64,000 nt of DNA, from NCBI GenBank assembly GCA_030949405.1, contig JAUZSN010000002.1:2590553-2654552 (forward strand), given 5' to 3'. The notes under the pieces were generated by a model that saw only the letters and a program-made list of their open reading frames with translations, ran no database searches and was not told the DNA's origin. This DNA comes from Methylococcales bacterium. Its GTDB lineage: Bacteria; Pseudomonadota; Gammaproteobacteria; Methylococcales; Methylomonadaceae. This document shows, one piece after another, positions 47,535 to 57,100 of the stretch. The position numbers were made by a program, and so were the translations under genes. The first letter of the stretch is position 1. The number at the start of each line of letters is the position of its first letter.

Positions 47535-48986
47535 CTACCCAACCGAGCCTTCTAAACTAATGCCTAACAAGGCTTGCGCTTCCACCGCAAATTCCATCGG
47601 TAACTCTTTAAAAACTTCTTTACAAAAACCATTAACAATTAACGAGACCGCATCTTCCGCCGCTAATCCTCGTTGCTGACAAAAAAACAATTGATCTTCA
47701 CTGATTTTAGAGGTCGTGGCTTCATGTTCAATTTGGGCGCTTGGCTGCTTAACTTCGATATACGGAAACGTATGCGCTCCACATCTATCTCCGACTAATA
47801 GCGAATCACATTGTGTATAATTTCGGGCATTTTCTGCATTTTTTAAAACTTTAACCAATCCACGGTAAGTATTTTGCGCTCGCCCTGCGGAAATACCTTT
47901 AGAAATAATCGTACTTGAGGTATTTTTACCAATATGGATCATTTTTGTCCCCGTATCAGCCTGTTGATAATTATTGGTTAAGGCAACCGAATAAAACTCC
48001 CCTATTGAATTATCGCCCGTCAACACACAACTGGGGTATTTCCATGTAATTGCCGAACCTGTTTCCACTTGAGTCCATGAAACTTTTGCATTGTCCCCAC
48101 GACAATCCGCCCGCTTCGTCACAAAGTTATAAATTCCACCTTTACCCTCTTTATCACCAGGGTACCAATTTTGTACGGTAGAATATTTAACCTCAGCCTC
48201 TTTTAAGATAATCAATTCAACCACGGCGGCATGAAGTTGATTTTCATCCCGTTGAGGCGCACTACAGCCTTCCAAATAAGACACATGTGAGCCTTCATCT
48301 GCAATAATTAGCGTTCGTTCAAATTGCCCCGTATTGCTGGCATTAATTCTAAAATACGTGGATAACTCCATCGGGCAACGAACCCCTTTAGGAATATAAA
48401 CAAAGGAGCCATCCGTAAATACCGCAGCATTTAACGCCGCAAAAAAATTATCACTGGTGGGAACAACAGAGCCTAAATACTGTTTAATTAATTCAGGATA
48501 ATCACGAATAGCTTCGGAAATAGGACAAAAAATAACCCCCGCATCCTGTAACTTTCCCTTAAACGTAGTCGCCACTGAAACACTGTCAAATACCGCATCT
48601 ACGGCAATTTCAACCCCAGCCAATTGTTTTTGTTCATCTAAAGGAATCCCTAATTTTTTATAGGTTTCCAATAATTCAGGATCAACCTCATCTAAACTCC
48701 CCAGCTTTTCTTTTTTCTTCGGTGCGGAGTAATAGCTAATGGCTTGATAATCAATCGGCTCAATATTTAACTGCGCCCAATTAGGACTTTCCATCGTTTG
48801 CCAATGACGAAAGGCTTTTAGACGATAATCGAGCATAAATTCAGGCTCATTTTTAACCTTGGAGAGCTTACGAATCACGTCTTCATCTAAGCCGACGGGA
48901 AACGTATCGGCTTCCAGTTCAGTTACAAAACCTTGCTTATAGTTTTGCCCAATGAGATTTTCTATTTCGGTGCTGGTTGCTGACAT
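47535..48986 (-). CDS. sufB: Fe-S cluster assembly protein SufB
   Basis: A 483-residue beta-helix scaffold of the SUF system. [16 protein letters not shown], the conserved Cys in [32 protein letters not shown] and [16 protein letters not shown] are intact. ATG 48986 (MSATSTE) fits the family; ATG 49043 would add 19 residues. Oddly it has no sufC, sufD or sufS on either side; tusD follows instead. Confidence 0.95.
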   Translation of the reverse strand: MSATSTEIENLIGQNYKQGFVTELEADTFPVGLDEDVIRKLSKVKNEPEFMLDYRLKAFRHWQTMESPNWAQLNIEPIDYQAISYYSAPKKKEKLGSLDEVDPELLETYKKLGIPLDEQKQLAGVEIAVDAVFDSVSVATTFKGKLQDAGVIFCPISEAIRDYPELIKQYLGSVVPTSDNFFAALNAAVFTDGSFVYIPKGVRCPMELSTYFRINASNTGQFERTLIIADEGSHVSYLEGCSAPQRDENQLHAAVVELIILKEAEVKYSTVQNWYPGDKEGKGGIYNFVTKRADCRGDNAKVSWTQVETGSAITWKYPSCVLTGDNSIGEFYSVALTNNYQQADTGTKMIHIGKNTSSTIISKGISAGRAQNTYRGLVKVLKNAENARNYTQCDSLLVGDRCGAHTFPYIEVKQPSAQIEHEATTSKISEDQLFFCQQRGLAAEDAVSLIVNGFCKEVFKELPMEFAVEAQALLGISLEGSVG

Positions 48987-49188
48987 AATTTTTAAGTTTA
49001 ATTTTAGAGAGGATAAAAAATAAGCTCTTTCGCCATTAGCCATAGAACTAACTAAACCATTCTAGTCTTCTTTAATTTCAGAGTAAAGCACTAGGTTATT
49101 ATTTCCAATGCCGATTCTAAGATGAGAAATCCGCGCCTAATCGCTTACTTTATTACGATGAATGTAATTAATACAGGGCATTGCCTTA

Positions 49189-50328
49189 CTACAATAAAGG
49201 TTGACTGCTGACTTTACTCAGATCTTGTTTCAAGTTAAGCCTTAATAGTTTGGAAACCCAACGTGTATAAATTACCGCTACAGGTAAAAAAAGAAGGGTT
49301 ACCCAAAAAGTTATGGATAAAGTTTTATAACTGCTACTTGCATCCCAAAGTGATAACGAACTATTTAATGACATATTAGATGGCAGCATAAAAGGGAACA
49401 TAGATAAAGCCATTGTAACAATCATAAAAACTAGAGTAACCCCGCTACTTATAAACGCTAATTTTAATTTATTCTGAATAGACAAGCCTACCGTCAACCC
49501 GCAACTAATGAGCGCCATAATAGGAATAACGGCTAAAGCAGGAATATGTTCATAATTATCCATCCATAAGCCCTCGCCTCGTTTAACAAATTTGGCTAAA
49601 GGATTAGAAACGCCATTAAATAAGGTTTCTGATTCAATATGATAGCCTTCAAGCCGCATAACCCATAACCCTGTCAAAACAAACCCAATAACCGTTATAA
49701 TTGCCCCTAATTGTACTTTTTCTTTTGCCCGTCCCGCCATTTCCCCATCTGTTTTTAACTGAATATAAACTGCGCCATAGAGCATAAAGATGCCTAATGT
49801 TGTTATCATAGTTAGGAAGGTAAACGGGTTTAATAAGCTCCAAAAATCACCGTAATAAATAATTCGCATATCACTATCAAGGTGAAAAGGAACGCCTTTT
49901 AATAGATTTCCTATTGCAATTCCTAGCGCAAAAATGGGTATAAATCCTGTTAAAAATAACGCTTTATCACAATAAAAACGCTTTTTTTCAGATAACAGTT
50001 TATTTCGATAATAAACGATAAAGGGCCGTATAAATAAAGCAAGGCAGGCTAAGGATAAAATAGCATACATTCCTGAAAACAAGACCATATAGACCATCGG
50101 CCATGCTGTAAATAACACAAGGCCAATAGTGATAAACCAAAGTTGATGGCCATTCCATGTCACCCCCAGTGATTTTAAAAGGGTCTGGCGTTCTTCATCA
50201 GTTTTAGCTAAAAAAGGAAATAAAATACTCACCCCCAAATTATAGCCCCCTGACAAAGAAAAAATAATGACGATGAGCCATAATATTCCCCAACTGAGGC
50301 AACGTAATATTTCATAATCAACGTTCAT
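49189..50328 (-). CDS. cydB: Cytochrome bd oxidase subunit II (CydB), without cydA alongside
   Basis: A 379-residue subunit II with about eight to nine helices: the N-terminal Trp/Gly-rich block, WNGHQLWFITIGLVLFTAWPMVY, GNLLKGVPFHLD, the LNPFTFLTMITTLGIFMLYGAVYIQ segment and MFPFMLPSNMSLNSSLSLWDASS all match. It would pair with haem-carrying CydA for oxygen reduction at low O2. cydA normally lies just upstream, but the 400 bp before it hold no such gene, and no cydX follows. Confidence 0.92.
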   Translation of the reverse strand: MNVDYEILRCLSWGILWLIVIIFSLSGGYNLGVSILFPFLAKTDEERQTLLKSLGVTWNGHQLWFITIGLVLFTAWPMVYMVLFSGMYAILSLACLALFIRPFIVYYRNKLLSEKKRFYCDKALFLTGFIPIFALGIAIGNLLKGVPFHLDSDMRIIYYGDFWSLLNPFTFLTMITTLGIFMLYGAVYIQLKTDGEMAGRAKEKVQLGAIITVIGFVLTGLWVMRLEGYHIESETLFNGVSNPLAKFVKRGEGLWMDNYEHIPALAVIPIMALISCGLTVGLSIQNKLKLAFISSGVTLVFMIVTMALSMFPFMLPSNMSLNSSLSLWDASSSYKTLSITFWVTLLFLPVAVIYTRWVSKLLRLNLKQDLSKVSSQPLL

Positions 50329-50744
50329 AGACGGTTCACTTTGGTATCAATTAAGGAGTTATTTTGATCGGATCGTAGGAGGATAGGTTTCATGGTTTTT
50401 TTAGCAAGGTTAGAGCGAGGATGCTTTAGTATCCTAAATTAATGAAAACAATACCGAAAACGGGGAAAGTAAGCAAGGCAATTATTTTTCATTCTCAAGC
50501 TCCTGATTGGAAATTAGATACTCCACCTAACTTTTAAGTTATCTCGCTAACAAAATTAAGGTTTAAATTATTTATTGCCAATATTCTTTAATTAGTGTAT
50601 AAAAATACGGTCAATATATTATATTATTGTCTGTACACCCGCTTTCACTTCGTGATAGACAACAATCAAAATAAATTTCACTAAAAAAAGTTATTTTGAT
50701 TGTTTTGGGCTTATTTATGATAACAAGATTTGGTCAGTTATAAA
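50329..50744. other. Gene-poor junction upstream of cydB
   Basis: 416 bp with no convincing gene. A 31-codon ATG frame at 50442-50537 has no recognisable product. A perfect 14-bp inverted repeat (AACAATCAAAATAA at 50661 and its inverse at 50691) precedes the small membrane protein gene. This stretch marks the change from core genes to the accessory island and is where cydA would be expected. Confidence 0.5.
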
Positions 50745-50951
50745 ATGGAAAATACATCATTACTTATTTGGGGAATACTATTTGGAGCAATCGGTCTCGG
50801 ATTTTTTTCTTATGGTAAAAAGCAAAAGGCAATAATTCCACTATGCACAGGGGTTGCACTGTTTATATTTCCTTATTTTATATCGAACGTCTATATTCTT
50901 GTATTTGTCGGGGTTATTTTAGTCGCGCTGCCTTATTTTGTGAGAATATAA
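50745..50951 (+). CDS. Small two-helix membrane protein, unknown function
   Basis: A 68-residue protein of almost only two hydrophobic segments (about 5-22, LLIWGILFGAIGLGFFSYG, and 28-66), with a KKQKA loop between. The pattern is that of a widespread small proteobacterial membrane protein. ATG 50745 was preferred to a TTG at 50730. Function unknown. Confidence 0.7.
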   Translation: MENTSLLIWGILFGAIGLGFFSYGKKQKAIIPLCTGVALFIFPYFISNVYILVFVGVILVALPYFVRI

Positions 50952-51020
50952 GGTGAATTTTAAAATATGGAAAGTCTTGAAACAGGTTATTAAACAACCC
51001 TTTGTTTAGAAAATCAAGAG

Positions 51021-51091
51021 AAAATCAAGGGGTCAGCCAGCTTGAGAAAATCAAGTCAAAATCAAGGGGTCAGCAAAATCAAGGGGTCAGC
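51021..51091. repeat. Three copies of a 17-bp GGGGTCAG-containing repeat
   Basis: AAAATCAAGGGGTCAGC occurs at 51021, 51058 and 51075; the first and third extend with CAGCTTGA. The AGGGGTCAG core resembles AAAGGGTCAG at the left end of the RAYT element (53214, 53228), so these may be REP-type relics of the same family. Immediately after, a short open frame (DILDFCKQLNIATPF, stop at 51145) looks like the last codons of a lost gene upstream of the HEPN gene. Confidence 0.7.
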
Positions 51092-51156
51092 CAGCTTGAT
51101 ATTTTAGATTTTTGCAAGCAACTTAATATTGCAACCCCGTTTTAAGGAATTGTAAA

Positions 51157-51576
51157 ATGGATAACCAGCGACTCGATTTAACCGCCTTTAATAAAGCGAT
51201 TTCGTCATTGGGTGAGGCATTAAGAGAGTACGAAAAAGACAAAACCAACACCTTTGTCAGGGATTCTTGTATTCAACGATTTGAATACTGTTATGAGATG
51301 TCAAAAAAAATATTAACCCGCTATTTAAAAAGTATGTCTGACGATCCGATGGAAATCGACCGAGAAAAGTTATCTAATTTAATTCGGTACGCTTATAAAA
51401 TCGGCATCGTTAAGCATAGTTGGGATGAGTGGGATATTTACAGGGAAAATAGAAATAATACTTCTCATGGCTATAATGAGGATGTTGCTGTTGAAATTGT
51501 GGAACAGTTACCCGCGTTTTATCATGAGATTTTATTTTTAAGTGACCGTATTAATGCTAATAATGAAAATTACTAA
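51157..51576 (+). CDS. HEPN-domain protein (nucleotidyltransferase substrate-binding type, HI0074-like)
   Basis: A 139-residue all-helical protein of the HEPN class that pairs with minimal nucleotidyltransferases (MNT). Helix FVRDSCIQRFEYCYEMSKKI and the R99-N-N-T-S-H104 (Rx4H) motif of HEPN ribonucleases are present. In HEPN/MNT toxin-antitoxin pairs the HEPN partner is an RNase toxin silenced by MNT-mediated AMPylation, and the target Tyr-containing region lies near the Rx4H site. RBS AAGGAA; two bases before the MNT-HsdS start, so co-transcribed. Confidence 0.88.
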   Translation: MDNQRLDLTAFNKAISSLGEALREYEKDKTNTFVRDSCIQRFEYCYEMSKKILTRYLKSMSDDPMEIDREKLSNLIRYAYKIGIVKHSWDEWDIYRENRNNTSHGYNEDVAVEIVEQLPAFYHEILFLSDRINANNENY

Positions 51577-51578
51577 TA

Positions 51579-53087
51579 ATGAAAATTAAATTTGATGTGA
51601 CACCAAAAGAGTTAGTTATCGTTAGGGATATTTTAGCGAAGTATTTGCAAGAGGATTGCACGGTTTGGATTTTTGGTAGTCGTGCTAAAAGCAGCTCATT
51701 AGTGGGTTATGATTTGGATTTAGCCCTAGAATGCAAGACTAAGATAGCATTAAAATTATTGACTCAGCTTAAAATAGCCTTTGAAGATTCACGCCTGCCT
51801 TATCGTGTTGATATTGTTGATATGAAAGCCGTTAAGCCTTATTTTAAAGAAATTATTGATAAAGAGAAAATAGTGTTTCCATTGAAAGCCATTAATAAAA
51901 AAGTGCCTGTGTTGCGGTTTCCTGAGTTTTCGGGGGATTGGGAAGTTAAGAAATTGGGAACAGTTGCTGATTTTTCAAAAGGTAAAGGAATTTCAAAATC
52001 AGATATAGATCAAGATGGTATTTTGGAGTGTATTAGATATGGTGAACTATATACTCATTATGGCGAAACAATTAAAACTATAAAATCAAAAACAAATTTG
52101 AATAAAGATGTTTTAGTTTTAAGTAAATATAACGATGTCATAATTCCTGCTTCTGGTGAAACACAACTAGATATTGCAACCGCTTCATGTGTTTTAAAAA
52201 ATAACGTGGCTTTAAGTGGGGACTTAAATATTATAAGAACTAAGTTGAATGGGGTTTTTTTATCATATTATCTAAATAATAGAAAAAAACATGATATAGC
52301 TTCCTTGTCTCAAGGTGTTTCGGTTGTTCATTTATATGCAACACAATTAAAATCTTTAAGTTTAAATCTTCCATTAGATGATGAACAACAAAAAATCGCT
52401 GCTTTTTTAACCCAAATCGACCGTAAAATAGAGCAGTTAAGCCACAAAAAACAGCTTTTAGAACGCTATAAAAAAGGGGTGATGCAAAAGGTTTTTTCTC
52501 AAGCGTTGAGATTTAAAGACGACAACGGCAATGCTTACCCTGATTGGGAAGTTAAAAAGTTAGGGGAAGTAGCAACCTTTTATTCTGGAGGAACACCATT
52601 AACAACAAAAAAACAATATTACACTGGAAATATTCCTTTTATAAAATCAGGTGAAATAAGTAAATCAAAAACTGAGCAGTTTATTTCTAAAGAGGGGTTA
52701 AATAGTTCATCTGCAAGAATGGTAAATAAAGGCGATATTCTTTATGCTTTATATGGTGCGACAAGTGGAGAGGTTGCAGTTTCAAAAATAAATGGTGCAA
52801 TAAATCAAGCCGTATTATGTATAAAGTCTGAGTTTAACCACTATTTTATATATTATTGGTTAAGGCTTAAAAAAGAAGTTATTGTTTCGACTTTTATTCA
52901 AGGGGGGCAAGGTAATCTTTCTGCTAATATAGTTAAATCTCTAAAAATTAATCTTCCATCCCTTGAAGAACAAACTAAAATCGCCAACTTTCTAACCGAA
53001 CTTGACAATAAAATAAGCCTCGTAGAAAAACAACTAAACGGTACAAAGGAGTATAAAAAAGGACTGCTACAAAAGATGTTTGTTTAA
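51579..53087 (+). CDS. Fusion: MNT nucleotidyltransferase + type I restriction specificity subunit (HsdS)
   Basis: A 502-residue fusion. Residues 1-100 form a complete minimal nucleotidyltransferase: G33-S34-R-A with D45-L-D47 (GSRA...YDLDLALE) and a third acid in VDIVD (about 78-81). Residues about 108-502 form an HsdS subunit with two target-recognition domains, each opening with WEVKKLG (121 and about 325) and each followed by a coiled-coil spacer (DDEQQKIAAFLTQIDRKIEQL; LEEQTKIANFLTELDNKI). The junction (IVFPLKAINKKVPVLRFPEF) retains the natural HsdS N-terminal PxLRFPEFSG. A GTG near codon 98 with AAAGAG ahead could let HsdS be made alone. No hsdM or hsdR lies nearby. Confidence 0.9.
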   Translation: MKIKFDVTPKELVIVRDILAKYLQEDCTVWIFGSRAKSSSLVGYDLDLALECKTKIALKLLTQLKIAFEDSRLPYRVDIVDMKAVKPYFKEIIDKEKIVFPLKAINKKVPVLRFPEFSGDWEVKKLGTVADFSKGKGISKSDIDQDGILECIRYGELYTHYGETIKTIKSKTNLNKDVLVLSKYNDVIIPASGETQLDIATASCVLKNNVALSGDLNIIRTKLNGVFLSYYLNNRKKHDIASLSQGVSVVHLYATQLKSLSLNLPLDDEQQKIAAFLTQIDRKIEQLSHKKQLLERYKKGVMQKVFSQALRFKDDNGNAYPDWEVKKLGEVATFYSGGTPLTTKKQYYTGNIPFIKSGEISKSKTEQFISKEGLNSSSARMVNKGDILYALYGATSGEVAVSKINGAINQAVLCIKSEFNHYFIYYWLRLKKEVIVSTFIQGGQGNLSANIVKSLKINLPSLEEQTKIANFLTELDNKISLVEKQLNGTKEYKKGLLQKMFV

Positions 53088-53095
53088 CCTAATCG

Positions 53096-53209
53096 CTATT
53101 TTTTAGTTGCGTCACGATATTTGTCCATATCAACAATACGTTGTTTGACAATGCGGTCAATTTCTTTATTACGGTTCGATACTGTACCTTTCCAACCGTA
53201 ATGCGGGAA
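53096..53209 (-). pseudogene. C-terminal fragment of an unidentified gene, cut near the RAYT element
   Basis: On the minus strand the reading FPHYGWKGTVSNRNKEIDRI... DMDKYRDATKK ends in TAG (complement of 53096-53098). The coding pattern stops at the tandem AGAATAAAAGGGTC repeats that lead into the mobile element. No start is available, so this is a remnant. I cannot name the parent protein. Confidence 0.5.
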
Positions 53210-53228
53210 TAAAAGAATAAAAGGGTCA

Positions 53229-54032
53229 GAATAAAAGGGTCAGTGTTAATTAAATTACCAAAACAGGTTCTTTTACTGTAAAATTCAACTTTTTGCTAGT
53301 CATTAATAATATGCCTAGAAAACCTCGAATTAGTCCCATTGGTATTCCACAGCATGTCATTGTACGAGGCAACAATCGTCAAGTTTGCTTTACTAATGAA
53401 AACGACATGACTTTTTATCTCAATTGTTTAAAAAACTACTCCAAAAAACACGACTTGCAAATTCATGCTTGGGTATTGATGACCAACCATATACATCTGC
53501 TGTGTACTCCGATGAAAAAAAATGCTATAAGTAAGACCGTGCAAGATGTCGGTAGACTTTATGTGTGTTATTTTAATAGGACTTACCATAGAACAGGCAC
53601 ATTATGGGAAGGTCGCTACAAATCAAGTTTAGTGCAATCTGATTATTATTTGTTAGCCGTTTACCGATACATTGAGTTAAACCCTCTACGCGCCTCTATG
53701 GTTAATGATCCTGCGGATTATGCCTTTTCCAGTTATCAAATTAATGCGTTAGGTAAACCTTCTGATTTATGGATGCCACATAGTGAGTATTTGTTTTTGG
53801 GTAATGATGATAAAAATAGGCAACAAAACTATAGGTCATTATTCGAGCAACGACTTAATGATAAGCTAATTGATAACATTCGCAAAATCACGAATAAGGG
53901 CATGGCGATTGATAATGAGGATTTTATTGCACAGATTAAGGTGTTAACAGGTCATAATTTGGTTAGTGTAAACAGAGGGAGACCTGTTGGATGAAGAAAG
54001 AGAAAATATAATTAACACTGACCTCTTTATTC
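53229..54032. mobile_element. RAYT/IS200-like element with 24-bp inverted ends
   Basis: GAATAAAAGGGTCAGTGTTA (53229 onward to 53252) is inverted at 54009-54032 with two mismatches over 24 bp, and the pair brackets the single transposase gene. A 14-bp unit AGAATAAAAGGGTC is tandemly doubled at 53214-53241 on the left. A gene fragment lies on each side. Such REP-associated tyrosine transposases mobilise GTCAG-type palindromes. Confidence 0.75.
53311..53994 (+). CDS. REP-associated tyrosine transposase (Y1 HUH family)
   Basis: A 227-residue transposase. HUH motif in TNHIHLL (about 58-64), RTGTLWEGRYKSSLV and the catalytic-Tyr region YLLAVYRYIELNPLRA are intact; the start MPRKPRISP is typical, and ATG 53311 was chosen over an upstream start. 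It appears active. The C-terminal part (about 165-227) resembles the DnaA-like tail of longer RAYT proteins. Confidence 0.93.
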   Translation: MPRKPRISPIGIPQHVIVRGNNRQVCFTNENDMTFYLNCLKNYSKKHDLQIHAWVLMTNHIHLLCTPMKKNAISKTVQDVGRLYVCYFNRTYHRTGTLWEGRYKSSLVQSDYYLLAVYRYIELNPLRASMVNDPADYAFSSYQINALGKPSDLWMPHSEYLFLGNDDKNRQQNYRSLFEQRLNDKLIDNIRKITNKGMAIDNEDFIAQIKVLTGHNLVSVNRGRPVG

Positions 54033-54155
54033 CGCTTTATTCAATATGAAATAGAGCAACTTGAAAAAATTTGTACTACGACAGGGTTTAATAAAGTGGT
54101 TGCCGTTCGCCAAGCCTTAAAAGCGTATGCTAATAATCTAGCGATTGATTCATAA
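54033..54155 (+). pseudogene. C-terminal remnant of a ribbon-helix-helix antitoxin-like gene
   Basis: After the right end of the element an open frame reads FIQYEIEQLEKICTTTGF then NKVVAVRQALKAYANNLAIDS to a TAA at 54153. AVRQALKAYA is typical of CopG/RHH-like antitoxins. No start codon remains because the element replaced the 5' part. 25 bp later the SNF2 gene begins. Confidence 0.5.
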
Positions 54156-54179
54156 ATTTAATTTTCTTAGAGATACCAC

Positions 54180-57100
54180 ATGAAAGTCATACATGGAATT
54201 TGGATTCCAAATTCAAAAGCAGATTTTATTCAAACAGGTCAGTTTTATATTTGGATAGAAACAGATGAAGTTAAACCCAAAAAAAATAAAAATCTACACC
54301 CTCAACAATTACCTGAGGACGAAGGTTTAAAGTTTTTGAAATCAGCATTTTCTTATCATTTAATGCCAAATGATAAGCAGCCACAATTAGAAACCCTCTT
54401 TTTACCTACGGTGGCTAATAAGCCCTTACCTGCGCCTGAATTGGCAACGAGCGAAATAAGCGAGGAGATTTCATTAAACGCATGGCAGGTTCATGTTTTT
54501 CCACTCGTTAATCCCTTGCAAACCCTCGGTGATATTTATTTTTTAACGCATTATCAACTTGATGATGTGCGTATCAGTAGCGACTTTTTATTCTGGTATT
54601 ATTTTAGCCAATCCATTAAGCAGGTTCTGTATAAAGACCAGTATATCCCTGCGGTCGTGGCTGAAAAAATTAAAACCAAAGTCGGTGTTTATCGTTGCTG
54701 GAAAATCGTTTCACCTGCCTATGAAGCTTTAATTGAACAAACGGTTTCTTCAATGTCTTTGGCTTGTTCGCAACGTTATCAGCCTGAGTCTTTATTACGC
54801 CATTTTGCCGAAGTTTCGATTAATCAGATTTTAAATACAAGCATTGAAAAACTGCCTCAGGTGTTTACTAAAAAAGTACAGTATGATTTTTTAGAAACCA
54901 TTTTGTTAGACAGGCAAACGAATGAGCCGATGCGGACATTCTCGCAAGTTTCCACTGAATTTCAGCAATGGCATCAATGGCAACAAAAATTCTTGTCTGC
55001 TCATCAACAAAGTGCGCTGCAATTAGGTTTTCAGCTTTACGAAGCGGATGCTGGAAAAGTTGATAACTGGCAATTAAGCTTTTTACTCTGCTCGCATAAA
55101 GACCCGTCTTTTAAACTGGATGTTGCTGATTTCTGGGAGGATGGCGAGAGTTATGATGAGCTAATTACACAGCAATTTGGCAAGGGTATTGAGCAACAGT
55201 TATTAGTCAATTTAGCTCATGCTGCCCGAATTTACCCCAAACTTTGGCAGGGCATGGAAACCAGCGAACCTGCCAGTTTGATTTTAACGCTGGAAGAGGC
55301 GTTTGAATTTTTACGCGAATCCGCATGGGTTTTAGAAGATGCAGGCTTTAGGGTGGTTATTCCTGCAAAGCTAACGCCTAAAGGACGGCAGCGGACAAAA
55401 ATGCGTTTACGTTCAAGTGACAAGAAAAAAGGCGGTACTGCGGCGGCAAAATCCTATTTATCTATGGATTCTTTGACCGATTATTACTACGAACTTGCGA
55501 TTGGTGATGAGAAAGTATCGGTTGAAGAATGGCAGCAATTAGTGGATATGAAAACGCCATTAGTGCATTTTCGCGGTCAATGGATGGAATTAGACCGTGA
55601 AAAAATGCAGGAAATGTTGGCTTTCTGGCAGCAGCAAAAAGAGAACCCCGATAAATTATCAGTACACGAATTATTAAAAAAATTGGCTGAGGAAAGCGAC
55701 AGTCTGGAAGTTGATGCGGCGGACAGTTTGGCGCACATGTTAGCGAAGCTTAATGATAGCAGTCACTTAGATTTAATTGAAAATCCTGAAAAATTAAAGG
55801 CTCAGTTACGCGATTATCAAAAACGCGGGGTGTCGTGGTTGCGGTATCTGGAAACCTTGGGTTTGAATGGTTGTTTAGCCGATGACATGGGATTAGGGAA
55901 AACCATGCAAGTTATCGCCGCGCTGATATTAGAGAAAGAAGCGGATAAAACGGCACCGACTTTATTAATCGCCCCCACTTCGGTGATTGGCAACTGGCAA
56001 AAAGAAATTGAAAAATTTGCCCCACATTTAAAAACGCTTATTCATCATGGGTCTGGGCGTGAGAGTGATAAAAAAGCCTTCAACAAGCTGTGTTCAGAGC
56101 AGGATATGTTGATTACTTCTTATACTTTGGCGCGTAAAGATGCGCCCTTATTAACGGGAGTTAAATGGCATCGCGTAGTTTTAGATGAAGCACAAAATAT
56201 TAAAAACCCGAAAGCCGCGCAAACTAAGGCGATTTTAAAATTGAAAGCTCCGCACCGTTTAGCGTTGACAGGTACGCCTGTCGAAAATCGCTTAATGGAT
56301 TTATGGTCAATTTTTAACTTTTTGAATCCGAATTATTTAGGCAAGCAAGCCCAGTTTCGTAAAAACTATGAATTGCCGATACAACGCAATAATAACCGTG
56401 TGCAATCGGCGGTGTTAAAACAGTTGATTCAGCCCTTTATTTTGCGGCGTTTAAAAACCGATAAAAATATCATTAAGGATTTGCCTGATAAAATCGAAAA
56501 TAAACAATATTGTAATCTGAGTAAAGAACAGGCGGCGTTATATCAGGCAGTGGTGAAAGACGTTGAGAAAAAACTGGATGATAGTGAAGGCATAGAGCGT
56601 CAGGGTTTGATGTTATCGACGTTGATGAAACTCAAGCAAATCTGCAATCATCCTTCGCAGTTTTTGCAAGATGAAAGCCCTTTTACCGTTGAACGCTCAC
56701 ACAAATTAGAGCGCGTCTCAGAAATGCTGTCAGAAGCGATAGATGACGGTGACAGTTTGTTAATTTTCACTCAGTTTACTGAGATTGGCGACAAGCTGAT
56801 GCAGTATTTAAGCAAAGAAAAACATTATCCAACCCATTATTTGCATGGCGGTGTCAGTCGTAAAAAGCGCGAGCAAATGATAACGGATTTTCAAAACCCA
56901 GACAGTCCTCCGTCAGTTTTTGTTCTGTCATTAAAAGCGGGCGGTGTGGGGATTACTTTGACCCGCGCCAATCATGTGTTTCATTTTGATAGATGGTGGA
57001 ATCCTGCGGTAGAAAATCAAGCCACTGACCGTGCGTTTCGGATTGGGCAGAAAAAGAATGTGTTTGTGCATAAATTTATAACCTTAGGAACACTTGAAGA

